Below, piece by piece: positions 60,868 through 64,000 of a stretch of 64,000 nt of DNA (position 1 is its first letter; every line of letters starts with the position of its first letter). Position numbers and translations under genes: made by a program. Origin of the DNA: Lachnospiraceae bacterium (GTDB lineage Bacteria; Bacillota; Clostridia; Lachnospirales; Lachnospiraceae). The notes beneath the pieces were generated by a model. It saw nothing but the letters and a program-made list of their open reading frames with translations, had not been told where the DNA came from and did no database searches. The DNA is taken from assembly GCA_028689585.1 (NCBI GenBank), contig JAQVCW010000001.1:1-64000 (forward strand), written 5' to 3'.

Positions 60868-61293
60868 TTAGCCCAGCATAAAAGTCAGCTCTGCGCTCAC
60901 CACCATTTTTCCGTCCACACTGGCAGTCGCTTCGCCCACTCCCACCGGACCTTTCTGGCGAATAATGCGCACTTCCAGCCGGACCTTGTCTCCGGGCACG
61001 ACCTTTCCTCTGAATTTACACCGGTTGATACCGCCAAAATATGCGGTTTTTCCACGATTTTCTTCCAGACTGAGAATAGCCACCGCTCCGGTCTGCGCCA
61101 GAGCTTCCACTGTCAGCACTCCCGGCATCACCGGTTCCTGGGGAAAATGGCCCCGAAAAAAATCCTCATGAAATGTCACACATTTATAGCCCACCGCATA
61201 CTGCCCCGGTTCATAGTCTTCGATATAGTCTACCAGCAGAAAGGGATGGCGATGCGGCAAAATTTCCTCTATCTCTTTAATTCCCAGTTTCAT
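60868..61293 (-). CDS. fabZ: 3-hydroxyacyl-ACP dehydratase
   Basis: This 141-aa hot-dog-fold dehydratase shows catalytic His in FRGHFPQEPVMPGVL and Glu in the following LTVEALAQ. It removes water from 3-hydroxyacyl-ACP. AGAGGAAATTAAATT lies before the start. It lies between accB and accC in the operon. Confidence 0.96.
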   Translation of the reverse strand: MKLGIKEIEEILPHRHPFLLVDYIEDYEPGQYAVGYKCVTFHEDFFRGHFPQEPVMPGVLTVEALAQTGAVAILSLEENRGKTAYFGGINRCKFRGKVVPGDKVRLEVRIIRQKGPVGVGEATASVDGKMVVSAELTFMLG

Positions 61294-61321
61294 AATTTAA
61301 TTTCCTCTCTCTAACATCAGC

Positions 61322-61858
61322 CTACGCAATGCGAAACAGGGGCTGACCATATTCCACGCCCTGACCATTCTTTACCAGAATTTCTTCCACCACGCCGTCA
61401 TAGTCACTCTCAATTTCATTCATTAGCTTCATCGCTTCTACGATAGCCAGGGTCTGGCCCTTCTTAACCGTATCTCCAATTTTCACATACACCTGTGCAT
61501 CTTCCGAAGGCGCCGTGTAAAAAATACCAACCAGAGGCGAAGCTACCACTTTTCCGCTTTCGGATGCTTCCGCTTCTTTTGAAGAAGGGAACATTTTTAT
61601 AGAAGTTTTCCGCCCGTCTTCCTCTGCCTGCAGGATGGCTCCTTCTGTCCCGTAATTTTGCTGATCCGATACACTGCCGCCAAAACCTTCTCCGGATTCC
61701 ATTTGATTTCTTTCCGTCAGCTCTGCATTCCTATTGTTTTGGCTGTTTTTTCGTTCCCGCGCCATGGAGATTCTGGTATCTCCTTCTTCATATTCAAAAT
61801 CTGTCAAACCGGATTTTGCTACTGCATTCACCAGTTCCAGTAAATGTTCGAATTTCAT
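61322..61858 (-). CDS. accB: Biotin carboxyl carrier protein
   Basis: This 178-aa protein has an N-terminal helical part, a flexible linker (about 35-100) and a biotinyl domain with VEAMKLMNEIE (biotinylated Lys about 144). The start at 61858 has AGGAGATCACAC upstream, better than the longer frame to 61924. Confidence 0.95.
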   Translation of the reverse strand: MKFEHLLELVNAVAKSGLTDFEYEEGDTRISMARERKNSQNNRNAELTERNQMESGEGFGGSVSDQQNYGTEGAILQAEEDGRKTSIKMFPSSKEAEASESGKVVASPLVGIFYTAPSEDAQVYVKIGDTVKKGQTLAIVEAMKLMNEIESDYDGVVEEILVKNGQGVEYGQPLFRIA

Positions 61859-61951
61859 GTGTGATCTCCTTTTTTGATACCTTCTGTTTTTACCGTCTGT
61901 TTTGCTTCCTGTTACTGAAAGCACCGTGGCTCTGGGAGGGCCCTCTCATAT

Positions 61952-63190
61952 TCAGCCCTCGAACCGTTTTACCAGCAGCGATGCATTATGCCCGCCAAAT
62001 CCCAGGGAATTGCTCATCGCATAATTTACTTTCTGGTGGATTCCATCGCCCAGCACATAGTCAAGGTCGCATTCTTCTCCCGGCTGCGTAGTTCCCACCG
62101 TTGGATGAATATAATCATTCAAAATGGTCTGAATGCAGGCAATCAGTTCTACACCGCCTGCCGCTCCCAGCAAATGTCCTATCATGGATTTTGTGGAGCT
62201 GACCTTGATCTTATCGGCTGCCGGCCCGAATGCTTTGTGAATTGCCCTGGTTTCGAAAAGATCATTGTGATGAGTCCCTGTTCCGTGTGCATTGATATAA
62301 TCTATCTGTTCCGGCGCAGCCCCGGCCTCTTCCATCGCAAGCTCCATGGCTTTGGCCGCACCCTCTCCGTCTTCCGCCGGGGAAGTGATATGATAAGCGT
62401 CACTGGTGGCTCCATATCCCACCAGTTCCGCATAGATCCTGGCATTTCGCTGCAGTGCATGCTGTAGCTCCTCCAGTATCACGATACCGGCGCCTTCCCC
62501 GATCACAAAACCACTGCGGTTTTGATCAAATGGAAGAGACGCTTTCTGACTGTCTGTCTGCGTAGAGAGCGCAGTCAGATTTGTAAAGCCAGCTACCGCT
62601 ACCGGAGTAATACTGCTTTCTGTGCCTCCGGCCACCATTATATCTGCATCTCCGAACTGAATGCTGCGCATCGCATCTCCGATGGAATGGGCCGCTGAAG
62701 CACAGGCCGATACCACACTGGCGCTTTTTCCTTTGCAGCCAAAATGAATCGACACGTTTCCGGCAGCCATATTTGAAATCATCAAGGGGATCAGCAGCGG
62801 ATTGACCCGGCCCGGACCTCTGGTGATGATTTTCTCATGTTCGCGCTCCATGACGGACAATCCGCCAATTCCGGATCCGATAATTACGCCCACACGATAA
62901 GGATCTTCCTCTGCCATAGAAAGTCCGGACATTGCAAAAGCCTCCTTCGCAGCCGCCACCGCATACTGAGAAAAGCTCTCCATCCGCTTAGCCGCCTTGA
63001 AATCCATCCGCTCCGACGGAATAAAGCCTTTCACTTCCGCTGCCAGCTTCACCTTATACTCTGTGGTATCAAATTTTGTAATGGGACCAATTCCCACCTT
63101 GTTTTCCAGAATTCCCTGCCAGAATTCCTCTACTGTATTTCCAATGGGAGTCACTGCTCCCATGCCTGTCACCACTACTCGTCTTTTCAT
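61952..63190 (-). CDS. fabF: 3-oxoacyl-ACP synthase II
   Basis: This 412-aa condensing enzyme has the catalytic Cys163 in VVSACASAAHS and the two His in NAHGTGTHHND and SMIGHLLGAAGG. It elongates acyl-ACP. GGAAAGG lies before the start. It follows fabG by 43 bases. Confidence 0.97.
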   Translation of the reverse strand: MKRRVVVTGMGAVTPIGNTVEEFWQGILENKVGIGPITKFDTTEYKVKLAAEVKGFIPSERMDFKAAKRMESFSQYAVAAAKEAFAMSGLSMAEEDPYRVGVIIGSGIGGLSVMEREHEKIITRGPGRVNPLLIPLMISNMAAGNVSIHFGCKGKSASVVSACASAAHSIGDAMRSIQFGDADIMVAGGTESSITPVAVAGFTNLTALSTQTDSQKASLPFDQNRSGFVIGEGAGIVILEELQHALQRNARIYAELVGYGATSDAYHITSPAEDGEGAAKAMELAMEEAGAAPEQIDYINAHGTGTHHNDLFETRAIHKAFGPAADKIKVSSTKSMIGHLLGAAGGVELIACIQTILNDYIHPTVGTTQPGEECDLDYVLGDGIHQKVNYAMSNSLGFGGHNASLLVKRFEG

Positions 63191-63233
63191 CCTGATGCCT
63201 TTCCTGTGAATATCTGCTGTGCCGTTCTTTACT

Positions 63234-63971
63234 TTACATTGCCATCCCGCCGTCTACGCACAATATCTGTCCCGTAATATAGTTGGCTGCATCCGATGCC
63301 AGAAATTCCACTGCATTGGCCACATCCTCCGGAGCGCCGAATGCGCCGAGAGGGATCTGAGGTATTACATTTTCCTTCACCTTATCCGGCAGCAGATCCG
63401 TCATATCCGTTTTGATGAATCCGGGAGCCACTGCATTTACTGTAATGCCTCTGGAAGCCAGTTCTCTGGCCGCTGCTTTTGTCAGGCCGATAATGCCTGC
63501 TTTAGAAGCCGAATAATTTGTCTGTCCTGCATTTCCCATCACGCCGGATACCGATGCAATATTGACGATATGTCCACTGCGCTGTTTCAGCATAATACGG
63601 GATACAAAACGGATGCAGTTAAATGCGCCTTTCAGGTTCGTGGATATGACACTGTCAAAATCCTCTTCCTTCATATTCATAATCAGACCGTCCCTGGTAA
63701 TTCCGGCATTATTCACCAGAATATCAATTCTGCCTGTAGTTTTCATTACCTCTTTTATCAGCTTCTCACATTGTGCAAAATCAGACACATCACAGGGAAA
63801 CAGCATTGCCTTCCCGCCTGCGGCTTCAATCTCATTTCGCACCTCTTCTGCTTTATCCCGATTGCCCCGATAGTTAATTACCACACAGGCTCCCTGACTC
63901 GCCAGCTTTTTTGCAATAGCTTTTCCTATTCCTCTGGAAGCCCCTGTCACAACAGCAGTTTTTCCTTCCAT
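63234..63971 (-). CDS. fabG: 3-oxoacyl-ACP reductase
   Basis: This 245-aa short-chain dehydrogenase has the NADPH motif TGASRGIG (about 9-16), the active-site YxxxK in YSASKAG (Tyr153, Lys157) and NNAG. It reduces 3-oxoacyl-ACP. Only an AGAAG ribosome site is seen; coupling to the gene upstream, whose stop overlaps at 63947, may serve instead. Confidence 0.96.
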   Translation of the reverse strand: MEGKTAVVTGASRGIGKAIAKKLASQGACVVINYRGNRDKAEEVRNEIEAAGGKAMLFPCDVSDFAQCEKLIKEVMKTTGRIDILVNNAGITRDGLIMNMKEEDFDSVISTNLKGAFNCIRFVSRIMLKQRSGHIVNIASVSGVMGNAGQTNYSASKAGIIGLTKAAARELASRGITVNAVAPGFIKTDMTDLLPDKVKENVIPQIPLGAFGAPEDVANAVEFLASDAANYITGQILCVDGGMAM

Positions 63972-64000
63972 GCTTCTGTCCGTGCTTCTGTCCGTTCCAG
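63947..64000 (-). CDS. 3' end of an upstream gene, probably fabD
   Basis: The last bases on the minus strand read in another frame as LERTEARTEAWKEKLLL and stop at TGA (63947-63949), overlapping fabG by about 25 bases. Position ahead of fabG suggests fabD, but 17 residues are too few to identify it. Confidence 0.35.
   Translation of the reverse strand: MERTEARTEAWKEKLLL

Overview
The window looks like chromosome of a Lachnospiraceae-type gut Firmicute (Blautia/Dorea/Hungatella neighbourhood). This is inferred from gene content: a split transketolase, CUT1 and CUT2 sugar importers with plant-glycan hydrolases, a YesM/YesN two-component pair, a T-box ahead of thrS, [4Fe-4S]-type serine dehydratase subunits, a fused AccD-AccA and sigma-A promoters close to consensus. 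No rRNA, tRNA, prophage, complete insertion sequence or CRISPR array was seen.

Layout. Positions 1-3309: an array of GGGGACGGTTCT repeats, a two-gene transketolase and a divergent DeoR regulator with a shared control region. 3600-4430: an HTH-Uma2 fusion. 4415-11545: a glycan/nucleoside operon (MBL hydrolase, DUF554, nucleoside hydrolase, esterase, GH3) divergent from a LacI regulator. 11590-22093: a sulfatase and GH78 rhamnosidase pair, a CUT2 sugar ABC importer and a divergent GH43. 22330-27437: serine dehydratase (sdaAB, sdaAA) and a MoxR/VWA module. 27592-30814: coaBC, divergent from a probable pantothenate ECF S component and coaX. 30909-32699: an M24 aminopeptidase. 32880-39825: a rhamnogalacturonan locus in the order yesM-yesN-yesO-yesP-yesQ-yesR, with yesM cut by an in-frame amber codon. 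39969-42653: a cluster of Rpn-type nucleases. 43715-46112: thrS with its T-box. 46209-55739: an MBL hydrolase, a MATE exporter, a 5'-nucleotidase-like protein, asparaginase and a Nat-type ABC exporter. 55917-64000: a type II fatty-acid operon (fabG, fabF, accB, fabZ, accC, accDA, NMO/FabK-like, MarR/FabT-like).

How it fits together. The two glycan regions supply rhamnosidase, arabinosidase/xylosidase-like, beta-glucosidase, esterase, sulfatase and unsaturated rhamnogalacturonyl hydrolase activities, next to two ABC importers and LacI, DeoR and YesMN regulators. This points to use of pectin and decorated plant glycans, with transketolase handling pentose phosphates. The coaBC, S-component and coaX genes form a pantothenate-to-CoA unit.

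The most unusual trait is repeat DNA. At least four families of short palindromic repeats lie between genes and in places supply the last codons of genes. Several conserved enzymes carry in-frame minisatellites that lengthen surface loops: the 5'-nucleotidase, the NMO, GH105 and the Rpn nucleases. Other points for follow-up are a structured leader upstream of the pantothenate S component, a 20-bp, 10-unit tandem array upstream of the Rpn cluster, and a MoxR ATPase whose Walker A motif reads GKN.
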